Source: Bryobacterales bacterium (lineage in GTDB: Bacteria > Acidobacteriota > Terriglobia > Bryobacterales > Bryobacteraceae). From it: DNA of 64,000 bases. Position numbers and translations under genes: made by a program. Numbering within the stretch: the stretch's first letter is position 1; each line of letters starts with the position of its first letter. The notes below the pieces were generated by a model. That model ran no database searches and was not told the origin of the DNA. It saw nothing but the letters and a program-made list of their open reading frames with translations. The stretch lies in contig JAEUQE010000005.1 in assembly GCA_016789785.1 (NCBI GenBank), positions 34,508 through 98,507 on the forward strand. The letters run 5' to 3'. This document shows, one piece after another, positions 7,436-17,800 of the stretch.

Positions 7436-10400
7436 TTAGAAATCGTAACGCAGGGAAAGCTGCATCACGCGCGAAGGCTGCAACGTACCCTGATAACGTC
7501 CGAAGGTGGTGCGATTGCCGAGCGACAGGTTGATGTTCGCCGGATCAAAGCGCACGGTATTCGTCACGTTGAACACTTCCCAACGAAGCTGCAGGGTGTG
7601 CTTCTCGTTGTAGGGCATGAACATGTTCTTCGCCAGGCTCGCGTCGATGTTGAACACACCGTCGCCGCGGATGTTATTGCGGTTACCAATCTCGCCGGGC
7701 AGCGTGAAGCCAAACGAATCGAGAGCGGCGCGCGGATTCTGGAAGATGTTCGGACCGGAGAGACGCGCTTCTGCCTGCGGATTGGCCGCGTTGGCCACCG
7801 GGGCTTGTGCGTTCTTGTTGGTGCCGTCAACAGCGGGCGCCACTTGCGTCGCCCAGCCGGTGATGTTGTAGTTGGTCGGCCACGTGCGGTTGTGGCCCAC
7901 GCTGATCGGCAGGCCTGAGGTCTGCCGGAACAGCCCAGCGAGTTGCCATCCGCCCACCAACAGATTCGATAACTTGCCGACACCACCGAAGAAGCGGCGG
8001 CCACGGCCGAGCGGAAGGTTGTACACGTAGTTGGCGTTGAAGTTGTGGCGCTGATCGAAGTCCGATGAGGCTCGCATCAGGCTTCTCGTGTAGGGCGAGA
8101 TGATGACGCCGCGGAGTCCGTCGTTGGTGCTCTGCTGATTCTCAGTCACCGAGCCAAGATCAATGGAGTGGGACCACGTCCAGTTGAAGTCGAACTGGTC
8201 GCCATTGCGGAACTGCTTGCGAATGCCGAGCTGTGCCGAGTGGTAGCTGGATGCACCGACGCTACGGATCGCGCGCAGATAGGAGAACTGCGGGCTATAA
8301 AACGCCAGCGGCCCCAGTCGGCTGAACGCCGGATCGCCGAAGCGGTCCGTCAGTTCGAGCCAGTAGGTGCCGTCCGGATGTGCATCCTCCATCAAGCGCA
8401 ATGCGCCCTGCGTCGCCGATAGTCCACCGCCGGCAAGACCCGGGAACATGTTCTCGAAGAACGGAATCGGCGTCACGCGCGCAAGCTCGGCGTTGTTGAG
8501 CGGGCGCACGATTTCTCGGCGCTCATTGATAGACATCCGGTTGATCAGCAGACCCGCAGCCTCATACCAGGTTTGGCCCGACGCGGGATCACGCAGGTTC
8601 ACCGGAGTGGCCAGATCCTCGCTGGTCATGGTGCGGCGGCCTTCGCTCGCCACATAGGCCATGGAGAGCATCCATCCACCCTTCATTTCGCGCTGCCAGG
8701 AGAAGTTCCAGCGCATCACGTAGGGGGCGCGCAGCCGGTCATCCAGCGAGTTCGTGATCTGGAACGAATTCGGCTGACGGATCGGGAAACTAGCCGGCGG
8801 GGCAGGGGTCACCAATTGCGACGGGATATTGAAGGTGCCCGTGAACCGCGGAGCGTCGGCAAGTGTCAATCGCCCGGAAGCATTGGGGAGGTTGGTCGCC
8901 AAGCCCAGCGCGCTCGCATCGTATGCGCGTATGAGGCCGGCGCCAAACACGTCGTAATACATACCCCAACCGGCGCGGAGCACACTCTTGCCGGGTCCAC
9001 CAAAGATCGCTTTCGCGATGCCGCTATCGGCTTGCGGAGACCATGCCAAGGCGAGACGCGGGGACCAGTTGTGCAGATTGTCGTAGAGCGGGCGGCCGCC
9101 TTGCGAACTCGCGAGACTGAACTCGATCGGCTGCAGGCCCGTCTGCGCACCAAGGCCCGCGTTAGCATTGGCCACACGTCGGTCGAACCATTCACTGAGC
9201 GGAATGCTGGGGCTGGTCTGCACGCCATTCTTCTCGTAGATGGCGGGCCAGTACATGTAGCGGACGCCGCCTGTCAAAGTCAGGCTGCGCGTCAGCTTCC
9301 ACGTGTCCTGAAAGAAGATCTCACTCTCGGTACCGAGGAAGTTGCGGGGATTCGGCTCGCCTCGTCCGAGTGCACTGATCTGGCCGTTGCGCGGCAGGTA
9401 GTTGTACCGTGAGTTCACCTGCGTGACAAGACCGAAGACCATCGACACTGCGTCATTAAACTGGGTGCGGCCGCCGGGATTGATGGCCACCGAGTTGTCG
9501 CCAGTGGTGAACGGAGCACTGAGAATACCACCGCTGCCCGTCATCCACGACGAGTTGCTGACCGCGGTGAAGAAGGAGTTGTCGTAGCTCAGGCGATCGT
9601 TCGTGAACTGGCGGTAGCTGCCGCCGAACTGGAAGGTATGCGCACCCTTGATCATCGTGAAGTCCTGCGTCAGGTGATTCGTGGGCGAGATACGGCGGAA
9701 CGAGCGAGTCAAGCCGACAGGGTCGGAGAGCACGCGCCACGACACGATCTCGTAGGTGCCGATGCCGGCGTCTTCCAGGCTCTGGCGCGTGAGGCCGTAG
9801 CGCGTGGTGCTGAACAGGCTGGGGCGTAGCGTCGCGTTCCAGCCGATTGCAATGCCCTTGCTATTGGTGAGCGACCGGAAATTCGGGGCGCGGCCCGGGA
9901 ACTGCGGAGCACCGTTCTCCACATCGTCCTGCAACTGGCCACGGACGAAGAGATTGTGCTTGTCGTTGACGACATAATCGAGGCGTGCAACGTAGGTGTA
10001 AAAGTCATTGCGGAGCGGCGCATTGAACCGGAAGCCCGAGTAGTTGATACCGTCGCCAGCCGTCAGATCGTTGGGCATCGGGTACGAACGGAACACCTCC
10101 AATGCAGCCTGATTCACACCCGGCGCATAGTTCAAGCGCGTGGCTAGCTCGGCGGGTGAGACCTGCACGATGCTGCCTGCGCGGGACACGTACGAGGCAA
10201 TACCCTGGCGGAGCGTTGCGGTCGGAACGATACGCTGCACGCTTTGTTCGAACAGGTCGCGGCGGCCTTCGTAGTTACCGAAGAGGAAGAGCTTGTTCTT
10301 CTTCAGCGGACCACCGAGGCTGGCGCCTGCGATGTTGCGGTTCAGCTTCGGGGTAGGCAGACCAGTCAGATTATTGAAGAACGTGTTCGCGTTGAATTCA

Positions 10401-11194
10401 CGGTTGCGCACGTACCAGTAGGCGGAACCGTGCAGATCGTTGGTTCCGCTCTTGGTCACCAGCGACACCTGCGCGCCGGAACCGCGCGATGCATCGGCAT
10501 TGGAATTGGTCGTTGTGACTCGGAATTCCTGGACCGAATCGAGCGTCACGCGCAGCACGCTGGTGAACGCTGCACGCGTCTGCTGATCGTTGACGTCGAT
10601 ACCATCGAGCGTGATATTGCTCTGATCGCTGCGGCCACCGTTGACGACGCCTCCGCGATCGACGGCAGTGCTGACACCGCCGTTCACGGTGTCGTTATCG
10701 CCGACCCAGGAAACGCCCGCCTGCAGCGAGAGAATCTTTGCCACGTTGCGGCCCTCAAAGGGCAACTGGAGAATCGGCTTGGTGCCGAATGAGTTTCCAA
10801 GTGTTGCGTCCGTCGTATTCACTTGCACAGCCTCCGCCGAGACTTCGACTGTGGTGGCGACTTGGCCGACTTTCTCGAACGCCACGTTCACCGTTGCGGG
10901 AGTGTTCACCAGAAGGCGAATCCCCTGAATGGAAACGTCGGAAAAGCCTTCTTTCTTGGCAAGCAACCGGTATTCGCCAGGCACGACCTGAGGGAAGAGA
11001 TAACGCCCCGCCGCGTCCGACTTGATCTCGCGCACCTGGTTGGTGCCCGTATTGGTAATGGAGACAGTTGCATCTGGTATCGCCGCGCCGGTGGGGTCGG
11101 TAACCGTGCCGGTGAGCGAGGTGAGTGTCTGCGCCGAAAGCGACGCGGCAAACACTAGGATGCACGCTAGTGCAAGTGTGATCCTTCTTAACAC
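7436..11194 (-). CDS. TonB-dependent receptor, Oar-like, with carboxypeptidase-regulatory-like domain
   Basis: The 1,252-residue outer-membrane protein starts with a signal peptide (LRRITLALACILVFAASLSA). A CarboxypepD_reg-like beta-sandwich follows (LTGTVTDPTGAAIPDATVSI, AGRYLFPQVVPGEYRLLAKK; about residues 25-110). A plug-like region includes RSDQSNITLDGIDVNDQQTR and GAQVSLVTKSGTNDLHGSAY. The rest is a large beta-barrel ending in LSLRYDF, with the aromatic C-terminal residue expected for BAM-mediated insertion. Proteins of this design are greatly expanded in Acidobacteria and are thought to import polysaccharide-derived or other large substrates using TonB energy. The start is GTG at 11194. 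An inverted repeat overlaps this start, hinting at local regulation. No linked substrate-degrading gene points to its ligand. Confidence 0.92.
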   Translation of the reverse strand: MLRRITLALACILVFAASLSAQTLTSLTGTVTDPTGAAIPDATVSITNTGTNQVREIKSDAAGRYLFPQVVPGEYRLLAKKEGFSDVSIQGIRLLVNTPATVNVAFEKVGQVATTVEVSAEAVQVNTTDATLGNSFGTKPILQLPFEGRNVAKILSLQAGVSWVGDNDTVNGGVSTAVDRGGVVNGGRSDQSNITLDGIDVNDQQTRAAFTSVLRVTLDSVQEFRVTTTNSNADASRGSGAQVSLVTKSGTNDLHGSAYWYVRNREFNANTFFNNLTGLPTPKLNRNIAGASLGGPLKKNKLFLFGNYEGRRDLFEQSVQRIVPTATLRQGIASYVSRAGSIVQVSPAELATRLNYAPGVNQAALEVFRSYPMPNDLTAGDGINYSGFRFNAPLRNDFYTYVARLDYVVNDKHNLFVRGQLQDDVENGAPQFPGRAPNFRSLTNSKGIAIGWNATLRPSLFSTTRYGLTRQSLEDAGIGTYEIVSWRVLSDPVGLTRSFRRISPTNHLTQDFTMIKGAHTFQFGGSYRQFTNDRLSYDNSFFTAVSNSSWMTGSGGILSAPFTTGDNSVAINPGGRTQFNDAVSMVFGLVTQVNSRYNYLPRNGQISALGRGEPNPRNFLGTESEIFFQDTWKLTRSLTLTGGVRYMYWPAIYEKNGVQTSPSIPLSEWFDRRVANANAGLGAQTGLQPIEFSLASSQGGRPLYDNLHNWSPRLALAWSPQADSGIAKAIFGGPGKSVLRAGWGMYYDVFGAGLIRAYDASALGLATNLPNASGRLTLADAPRFTGTFNIPSQLVTPAPPASFPIRQPNSFQITNSLDDRLRAPYVMRWNFSWQREMKGGWMLSMAYVASEGRRTMTSEDLATPVNLRDPASGQTWYEAAGLLINRMSINERREIVRPLNNAELARVTPIPFFENMFPGLAGGGLSATQGALRLMEDAHPDGTYWLELTDRFGDPAFSRLGPLAFYSPQFSYLRAIRSVGASSYHSAQLGIRKQFRNGDQFDFNWTWSHSIDLGSVTENQQSTNDGLRGVIISPYTRSLMRASSDFDQRHNFNANYVYNLPLGRGRRFFGGVGKLSNLLVGGWQLAGLFRQTSGLPISVGHNRTWPTNYNITGWATQVAPAVDGTNKNAQAPVANAANPQAEARLSGPNIFQNPRAALDSFGFTLPGEIGNRNNIRGDGVFNIDASLAKNMFMPYNEKHTLQLRWEVFNVTNTVRFDPANINLSLGNRTTFGRYQGTLQPSRVMQLSLRYDF

Positions 11195-11315
11195 TTCAAT
11201 AACCCTTTCACAAGAAGTCAGCAGTGGGAGAGCGGCACGGCCAGCAGCAAACGCGGTGTCCCCCGCAACTCAACTCTCACCAAAGCCTGTTAACACCAAT
11301 GTATTGAAGTGTAAC
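11188..11315. promoter_or_regulatory. inverted repeat in the receptor/arginase divergent region
   Basis: ACACTTCAATA at 11191-11201, overlapping the receptor start codon, is matched in reverse by TATTGAAGTGT at 11302-11312. Related TTAACA-type words (GTTAACACC, GTAACACC, GTTAACAATT) cluster at 11288-11355. The arrangement suggests a repressor or activator binding at two sites about 100 bases apart, but no factor is identified. Confidence 0.35.
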
Positions 11316-11419
11316 ACCTCCGTCTCAAATGCAACCGGGACGCAAGTTAACAATTGCCGGTCCTCCAAAGGGCCAAAGCCAGCCGCCTGATCGTTGACCC
11401 CAGCCCGCCTCCTTCCGCT

Positions 11420-11425
11420 TACACT
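11420..11425 (+). promoter_or_regulatory. putative -10 element (TACACT) for the arginase operon
   Basis: TACACT ends 9 bases before the arginase ATG at 11435, fitting a leaderless or nearly leaderless message for the six-gene operon. Confidence 0.42.
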
Positions 11426-11434
11426 GGGAAGTGC

Positions 11435-12349
11435 ATGCGTTTTTCGCGGATTGCGGTCATCGGCGCGCCCCTCGATTTGGGCGCTGGGCGTCGTGGCGTG
11501 GATATGGGACCGTCGGCCATCCGAGTGGCCAGTCTCGATGCAAAGCTCGAATCGCTCGGCTACCAGGTAGAGGATCTGGGCAATGTGGACATCAAGCAGG
11601 CCGAGAGTCTGCCAAAGGGACGCCAGGACGCGCGTTACCTCCCGGAAATCGCGCATACCTGCCGCCGGCTGGCCACCATGGTGGAGAAGGCCGCGTCGGC
11701 CGGTAAGCTGCCGCTGGTCCTAGGTGGCGACCATTCGCTTGCCATCGGAACCGTTTCCGGTATCGCACGTCATTACCGGAAGAAGAAACGCCACGTCGGG
11801 CTGATTTGGGTGGACGCGCACGCCGACATGAATACACCGAAGACATCGCCCAGCGGCAACATCCACGGGATGCCGCTTGCGTGCCTGATTGGCAAGGGGC
11901 CGGAGGAGTTGACGCACATCTACAACTACGCGCCCAAGGTGGATCCGAAGAATGTCGCACTGGTGGGACTTCGCGACATCGACGCCTTGGAACGTACGCA
12001 TGTCAACGATTCCGGCGTGCGGGCATTCACCATGCGCGATATTGACGAACGCGGTCTGCGGTCGGTGATGGAAGAAGCGGTCGAGATCGCCTGCGCGGGC
12101 ACTGATGGCTTCCACCTGTCTTTCGACATGGACTCCGTGGATCCGGAGTTCGCTCCGGGCGTCGGCACTCCCGTCCGCGGTGGCATTACCTACCGCGAAG
12201 CGCATCTCGCCATGGAGATCGTGAATGACAGCGAGCAGATGGTTTCGATGGAGTTCGTGGAAGTAAACCCCGTGATCGATGAGGTGAACCGAACCGCGGA
12301 GCTTGCCGTGGAGTTGGCGATGTCGGCAATGGGAAAGAGGATTTTGTGA
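11435..12349 (+). CDS. rocF: arginase
   Basis: The 304-residue protein carries all metal-ligand motifs of the ureohydrolase family: GGDHSLA near residue 97, WVDAHADMNTP near 127, and SFDMDSVDPEFAPGVGTPV near 231. The SGNIHGMPLA segment that follows DAHADMN is characteristic of true arginases rather than agmatinases. It hydrolyses L-arginine to ornithine and urea in the cytoplasm using two Mn2+. The start MRFSRIAVIGAPLDLG is preferred because it matches the family N-terminus; the open frame 27 codons further upstream is non-conserved. It is the first gene of a six-gene run and its stop overlaps the next start. Ornithine use in cell-wall or polyamine metabolism is possible, but nothing next to it proves this. 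Confidence 0.93.
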   Translation: MRFSRIAVIGAPLDLGAGRRGVDMGPSAIRVASLDAKLESLGYQVEDLGNVDIKQAESLPKGRQDARYLPEIAHTCRRLATMVEKAASAGKLPLVLGGDHSLAIGTVSGIARHYRKKKRHVGLIWVDAHADMNTPKTSPSGNIHGMPLACLIGKGPEELTHIYNYAPKVDPKNVALVGLRDIDALERTHVNDSGVRAFTMRDIDERGLRSVMEEAVEIACAGTDGFHLSFDMDSVDPEFAPGVGTPVRGGITYREAHLAMEIVNDSEQMVSMEFVEVNPVIDEVNRTAELAVELAMSAMGKRIL

Positions 12350-13323
12350 AGCGACGAGTGGCTGTTGTCTATGGGGGCAGGAGTGGCGAGCATGAGATCT
12401 CGTTGCGTTCGGCCAAGAGCGTCATTGACGCGCTCGATCCGGAGCGCTACGTCGTGCTCCATTACCTGATTTCGAAGGAAGGCAAGTGGTCGCCGAAGCC
12501 GATTCAGCCGGAGCCCGGATCGAACGCGCATATCGACGTCGTGTTTCCGATCCTTCATGGCACCTTCGGCGAGGACGGCACCATGCAAGGGCTGTTCGAA
12601 CTCGCGGATCTGCCCTATGTGGGACCTGGTGTGTTCGCATCGGCAGCCGCGATGGACAAGGACGCGATGAAGCGTTTGTGCGAAGCGCACGGTCTGCCGG
12701 TGGTGGAGTACGTCACGCTCCAGGCCCCGCACTTCGATTCGGACGAAGCCTGCAACAGGATTCCGTTTCCGATGTTCGTGAAGCCCGCAAATCTGGGATC
12801 GTCGGTAGGTATTTCGAAAACGCGCAATCGTGAGGAGTTGAAGCAGGCCATCGACGTAGCGGCGCAGTTCGATCGGAAGGTGATTGTGGAGCGGGGCATC
12901 GCGGGCCGCGAGTTGGAATGCGCGGTGATGGGCAATGGCGAACCTGTGGCTTCCCTTCCTTCGGAGATCATTCCTTCCAAGGAGTTCTACGACTACGAAG
13001 ACAAATACCTCCTCGACAAGGCGCAGTGCATCGTTCCCGCCGATCTACCCGCGAGCACCACTGAGGAATTGCGCCGCATCGCGGTGGACGCCTACAAAGC
13101 GGTGCAGTGCGAGGGCATGGCACGTGTCGACTTCCTGCTGGAGTCGGCGACCAACCGGCTGTACATCAACGAGATCAACACGATTCCAGGATTCACCTCG
13201 ATCAGCATGTTTCCGAAGATGTGGGAGCATTCCGGCTTGCCGATGCCGGCACTGGTGGACCGGCTGATCGAACTTGCGATCGATCGCCACGAGGCGAAGA
13301 AGAAACTCCGTTACTCGCTGTGA
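12346..13323 (+). CDS. ddl: D-alanine--D-alanine ligase
   Basis: A 325-residue ATP-grasp enzyme that joins two D-alanines for peptidoglycan precursor synthesis. Typical blocks are VVYGGRSGEHEISLRSA at the N-terminus, VFPILHGTFGEDGTMQGLFE, YVGPGVFASAAAMDKDAMK, FVKPANLGSSVGISK, and near the C-terminus YINEINTIPGFTSISMFPKM with the metal-binding acidic and Asn residues. GTG at 12346 overlaps the arginase TGA (GTGA), implying translational coupling. Length and motifs are fully normal for Ddl. The pairing of arginase with ddl is unusual and may reflect only a shared promoter. Confidence 0.95.
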   Translation: MKRRVAVVYGGRSGEHEISLRSAKSVIDALDPERYVVLHYLISKEGKWSPKPIQPEPGSNAHIDVVFPILHGTFGEDGTMQGLFELADLPYVGPGVFASAAAMDKDAMKRLCEAHGLPVVEYVTLQAPHFDSDEACNRIPFPMFVKPANLGSSVGISKTRNREELKQAIDVAAQFDRKVIVERGIAGRELECAVMGNGEPVASLPSEIIPSKEFYDYEDKYLLDKAQCIVPADLPASTTEELRRIAVDAYKAVQCEGMARVDFLLESATNRLYINEINTIPGFTSISMFPKMWEHSGLPMPALVDRLIELAIDRHEAKKKLRYSL

Positions 13324-14897
13324 TGCAGGTTCCCACGAAAGAAAAGGTGACGCGGGCTTTAGCCTGCCGCATCCCCACTCATGGGGATGCATGGCGGAGT
13401 GACTCCGGCTGCCCGGGCTGGACATCAATCCCGGTCCAGCTTCTGACTGCGATGCTGCTTGTCTTGACGCTGCACTTTCCTGCCAGGGCCGCCGACACCG
13501 AGGACTGGGAAAAGCTCGTCAAGCTCCTGGTGAACGTCTACTCCGCAGTCGAGCAGGAAGCCGCCGACCCCATCACTCCGGATCAGGCGATCTATCAGGG
13601 CGCAATCCCTGGCATGCTGCGGCGTCTTGACCCGCATTCCATCTTCTTCGACGCAAATCAATTCGAGCAGTTGAAAGAGCTGGAGAAGAGCACACGCAAG
13701 GGATTCGGCAGTGTCGTGTCGGTGTTGCCGGGCCGTGTGATCGTGCTGCAATGCCTGCCCGGTACGCCTTCGGCGAAATCAGGCATCTCCGCCGGCGATG
13801 AGATTCTCGCCATCAACAACATCCCGCTGGCGCAACTCGAGATGGAGCAATTGATCGAGTTGCTCGGCCAATCGAGGCAACAGGAAGCGAGGCTGGACGT
13901 TCGCAGACCGGGCAATGCCCGCCTGTTGCAGTTCGTGCTGACGCCGGAAGACGTCGATTCGCCCGCCGTGGATCGCGCCTTTCATCTGCGTCCTGGAATT
14001 GGCTACGCCCGCATCACCAACTTCGAGAACGAAACGGCAGAACAGTTGCAGAAGGCAATTGAATCGCTGGGCGGCGGAAAGTTGAAGGGCTTCGTCCTGG
14101 ATCTGCGCAACAATCCTGGCGGCGTGCTGCCGGCCGCGCTGAACGTGAGTTCGCTGTTTCTGAAGCCCGGCACGAAGATCCTCACCGTTCGTGGACGTTC
14201 CAAGGAGACCGAGGAAGTGAAGGTTGCCGAATCAGCCGTGCCTTACGAGTTCCCCGTCGTCGTCTTGATCAACGGCAAATCGGCAAGTGCCTCCGAGATT
14301 GTAGCGGGCGCGATTCAGGATCACGACCGCGGCAATGTGATCGGAGAGCCGAGCTTCGGTAAGGGTCTCGTGCAGGGCGTGTATCCGCTCTCGTCGGCGA
14401 CTGGCCTTGCACTGACCACGGCGTTCTACTACACGCCCAGCGGAAGATCGATTCAGCGTCCGTTGCAGGGTGGAACGCTCGACAGCACCACTGCACAAGC
14501 GCCGCAAGAATACCGCACGGCCAAGGGCCGGCGCGTGACGGGAGGCGGCGGCATCCAGCCTGACGAGATCATCTATGCGGAGCCACTCACCCGACTGCGG
14601 GCGGTGCTGGATGCAAGCGGCATTCTCACAACCTTCGCCACAACCCATACGCTTCGCAACAAGGTGAAAGAAGGGTTCGAAGTAAGCGCGGCGCTGCTCA
14701 ATGAACTGCAGGTGTTCCTGTCGGAGAGCCGGATTCGCCCGTCGCTGGCCGAATGGTCGATTGACCGGGCGTGGATTGAGTCGCGGCTGAAACAGGAAAT
14801 CCTCAATCAGGCTGTCAGCGTCGAAAAAGGAGATGAAGTGGAATTGCAGCGCGACCCGGTTGTCCGCCGGGCGCTCCGCTTGCTAGGTTTGGAGTAA
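13323..14897 (+). CDS. S41 family C-terminal processing protease, exported
   Basis: A carboxy-terminal processing protease with a PDZ domain (GFGSVVSVLPGRVIVLQCLP; SGISAGDEILAINNIPL) followed by the S41 core: YARITNFENETAEQLQKAI, FVLDLRNNPGGVLPAALNV, the nucleophile motif GKSASASEIVAGAIQDHDRG and the Lys in PSFGKGLVQ. The substrate is unknown. Such enzymes trim envelope proteins in the periplasm. Two starts are possible. ATG 13323 overlaps the ddl stop, but the first 43 residues would then be translation of a hairpin-rich repeat. ATG 13452 gives MLLVLTLHFPARAAD, a compact signal peptide. The second seems the biologically meaningful N-terminus. The stop overlaps the next gene's ATG (TAATG). 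Confidence 0.9.
   Translation: MQVPTKEKVTRALACRIPTHGDAWRSDSGCPGWTSIPVQLLTAMLLVLTLHFPARAADTEDWEKLVKLLVNVYSAVEQEAADPITPDQAIYQGAIPGMLRRLDPHSIFFDANQFEQLKELEKSTRKGFGSVVSVLPGRVIVLQCLPGTPSAKSGISAGDEILAINNIPLAQLEMEQLIELLGQSRQQEARLDVRRPGNARLLQFVLTPEDVDSPAVDRAFHLRPGIGYARITNFENETAEQLQKAIESLGGGKLKGFVLDLRNNPGGVLPAALNVSSLFLKPGTKILTVRGRSKETEEVKVAESAVPYEFPVVVLINGKSASASEIVAGAIQDHDRGNVIGEPSFGKGLVQGVYPLSSATGLALTTAFYYTPSGRSIQRPLQGGTLDSTTAQAPQEYRTAKGRRVTGGGGIQPDEIIYAEPLTRLRAVLDASGILTTFATTHTLRNKVKEGFEVSAALLNELQVFLSESRIRPSLAEWSIDRAWIESRLKQEILNQAVSVEKGDEVELQRDPVVRRALRLLGLE
13351..13440 (+). repeat. array of three palindromes inside or before the S41 gene
   Basis: Three stem-loops occur in about 90 bases: GCGGGC/GCCTGC with a TTTA loop (13352-13367), GCATCCCC/GGGGATGC with a 6-base loop (13369-13390, perfect), and GCTGGAC/GTCCAGC with a 10-base loop (13417-13440, perfect). 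This is the make-up of a REP/BIME-type intergenic element. It lies between the ddl stop and the likely signal-peptide ATG of the protease. Confidence 0.65.
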
Positions 14898-17800
14898 TGC
14901 GCCGCAAAGGGGTTCTGTTGACCGCATGTTTGCTGGGTGCAGCCGCTGCCACCTTGCTTGTTTCGCAACAGAAGACGTCCACTCAGACCAGGAATACCGC
15001 GTCCAAGGAAGAACTGCTGTGGACGCATCGGAATCTTGGCAAGGCGTTCTACGAAAATCCCACCACGCAGATCCCCGCCGTCGAGGAGTTCAAGAAGGCG
15101 TTCGATCTCGCGCCGGACTCCGCGCGGGAGCGGTTGAACTACGGTCTCGCACTGCTGCGCGCGGGCAAGACGACCGAAGGCATGGAGGAACTGAAGCGCG
15201 TGCAGGCGCAGGATCCTTCTCTTCCGCACACGTGGTTCAATCTCGGCGTTCAGTACAAAAAGGCTGGCGAAGCGGAGTTGGCCATCGCCCAAATGGAGCA
15301 CATGGCGAAACTTGTGCCTGACGATGCCGTGGTCCACTACAACCTCGGCGCACTGTACAAACTGGTGGGCCGCGGCGCCGATGCGATCGCGCAATTCGTG
15401 AAGGCATCCGAGCTTGGACCACATCTCGCCGCACCGCACTTTCAACTGTTCAATTCCTACCGGGTTGCTGGCAATCGCGATGAAGCGCAGAAGCGCCTTG
15501 CACGATTTCAGGAGTTGAAGAAGGCGCAGGAGGTTTCGGGCATCAGTGAGGACATGGAGTGGAGTGATTACTCCGAAGTCTACGACCCCATCGACCCGTC
15601 GTTATCCAGTGGCGACGTGACGGATCCCGCGCCGGTGAGGTTCAACCCGCGGACGTTGCAGGGTACGGTGGGGGAAGGCGCAGGCGCACTTGCACTGGAC
15701 TTCGATGCCGACTCCAGGCCTGATCTGCTGGCGTGGTCGGCGAGTGGCGGTCTGCTGTATCGAAGCGCCGCAACATTTGTGCCATTGGATGTTTTGAAGC
15801 CTGGCAGGAGTTTCGCGGCCGGCGACATCGACAACGATGGTTTCCCCGAACTGTGCATGCTGACGGACAAGAGCGCCGAGTTGATCAGGAATCGCAAGGG
15901 AGCTTTTGAGCCGGCGGCGAAGACTCTCGCGGCGGGCCGCTTCGTGAAGGCGCTGTGGGTCGACTACGACCACGATTACGATCTCGATCTCGTGTTGATC
16001 GGAGCGAAGCCCGTGGTGCTGCGCAACCAGGGCGAGGCAGGCATGGTCGAGCAGGCGAACGCGATCCCCTTCGTGTCCGGCACTCCCGCCGATGCGGTCG
16101 TGTTGCGTGTGATCGCGGATAGCAAAGCCAACGACATCGTGGTCACGTATCGCGATCGTGCCTCCGTGATCTATCGCGACCGTCTCGCCGGGCGCTATGA
16201 CGTGATTCCGCTCGCCGCGTTGCCGCAAGGTGCGGGCAAGCTTCAGGTTGCCGATTGGAATCACGATGGGCAGTTCGACCTTGCTTACATCGCTGGCGGC
16301 GCACTCGGGTTGCTCGCGAACCGCCGCTGGACATGGGTGCCACAAGCCACTCCCGCGGTGCCGCAATACGCGTTCGCCATTGAAGATGTGAGCAATCATG
16401 GCGTTTCGGAGATCATTGCCGGGGATGCGATCTATCCGCTAACTGGCGCACCTCGCAAGGCCGCTGGATTGAAGGGCGGCGGGGCGATGGTGGCCGCCGA
16501 TTTCAACGCCGACGGGCGCGTGGACCTCGCGGTGATCGACAAGAGTTTGGAAGTTTTCGAGAACGCGACGCAGACACGGAACCGCTGGTTCGTAGCAAAG
16601 CTCTCCGGCATCAAGAATCGCAAGCTCGCCGAAGGGTCTGAGGTGGAGGTACGGTCGGGCAAGCGCTATCAGAAGAAGATTTACGCAGGCTACCCGCTCA
16701 CCTTCGGATTGCGCGGGTATGAGCAGCTCGACATGGTGCGCATCACGTGGCCGAACGGGCTGATTCAGAACGAGGCCAAGCAACCGGTGGGCCGCATGGT
16801 GGACTACAAGGAAGCGCAGCGGCTCTCAGGATCGTGCCCGATGATCTTCACGTGGAACGGTCGCGGCTTCGAGTTTGTCACTGACGTGCTTGGCGTCGCG
16901 CCGCTGGGAGCGTCATCGGGCGACGGCAGCTATTTCGCCACCGATCACGACGAGTATGTGTCGATCCCAGGCGGCATGCTTCGTGCGCGTGACGGATTCT
17001 ACGATCTGCGCATCACCGAAGAGCTGAGTGAGGTGACGTATCTGGATCAGCTCAAGCTCATCGCCGTCGACCATCCCGCGAAGACGGAGATCTATTCGAA
17101 CGACAAGTGGAAGGCTCCCCCGTTTCCCGGCTTCCGCCTCTTCGGCACGGAGCGCCGTATCTATCCGGAGCGCGCTCGCGACGGGCTAGGCCATGATGTA
17201 CGCGCGGCCCTATTGTCGCGCGACAAGGTCTACGCGGACCGGTTCGCGCGGCGAATGGACAACACCGCGCAGGCCCATGCTCTGGAGATCGATTTCGGCA
17301 AGGACGCTCCGAATCAGGGTGCTTTCCTTGTCCTGAACGGATGGGTGGATTGGGCCGATGGCAGCACGTTTCTGAAGCAGGCGCAGGAACCGGGACGCGC
17401 GCTGCAGCCCCCGTATTTGCAAGTGCGCGATCCACAAGGGAACTGGCGAACCGTGATCGATGACATGGGCATTCCGTCGGGCAAGACGAAGACGATCGCG
17501 GTGGATCTCTCGGGCAGGTTCCTCTCGTCATCGCGCGAGGTGCGGATCGTCAGCAATCTCTGTGTGTTCTGGGATGAGGTGTTTCTTGGCGTAGAGGAGC
17601 ATAAGCCGGACTATCGCCTGATCGAGATGCCCTTGCGCATTGCCGATCTTCGTTTCCATGGCTTCTCGAAGGCGGTGATTCACCCGGAGCGCAAGCAGCC
17701 AGAGCACTTCCACTACTCGCCGGCGAGCCTGACCTCGGCATGGAATCCGACACCTGGTTTCTATACGCGATTCGGCGATGTCAAAACGCTGCTGGCGACG

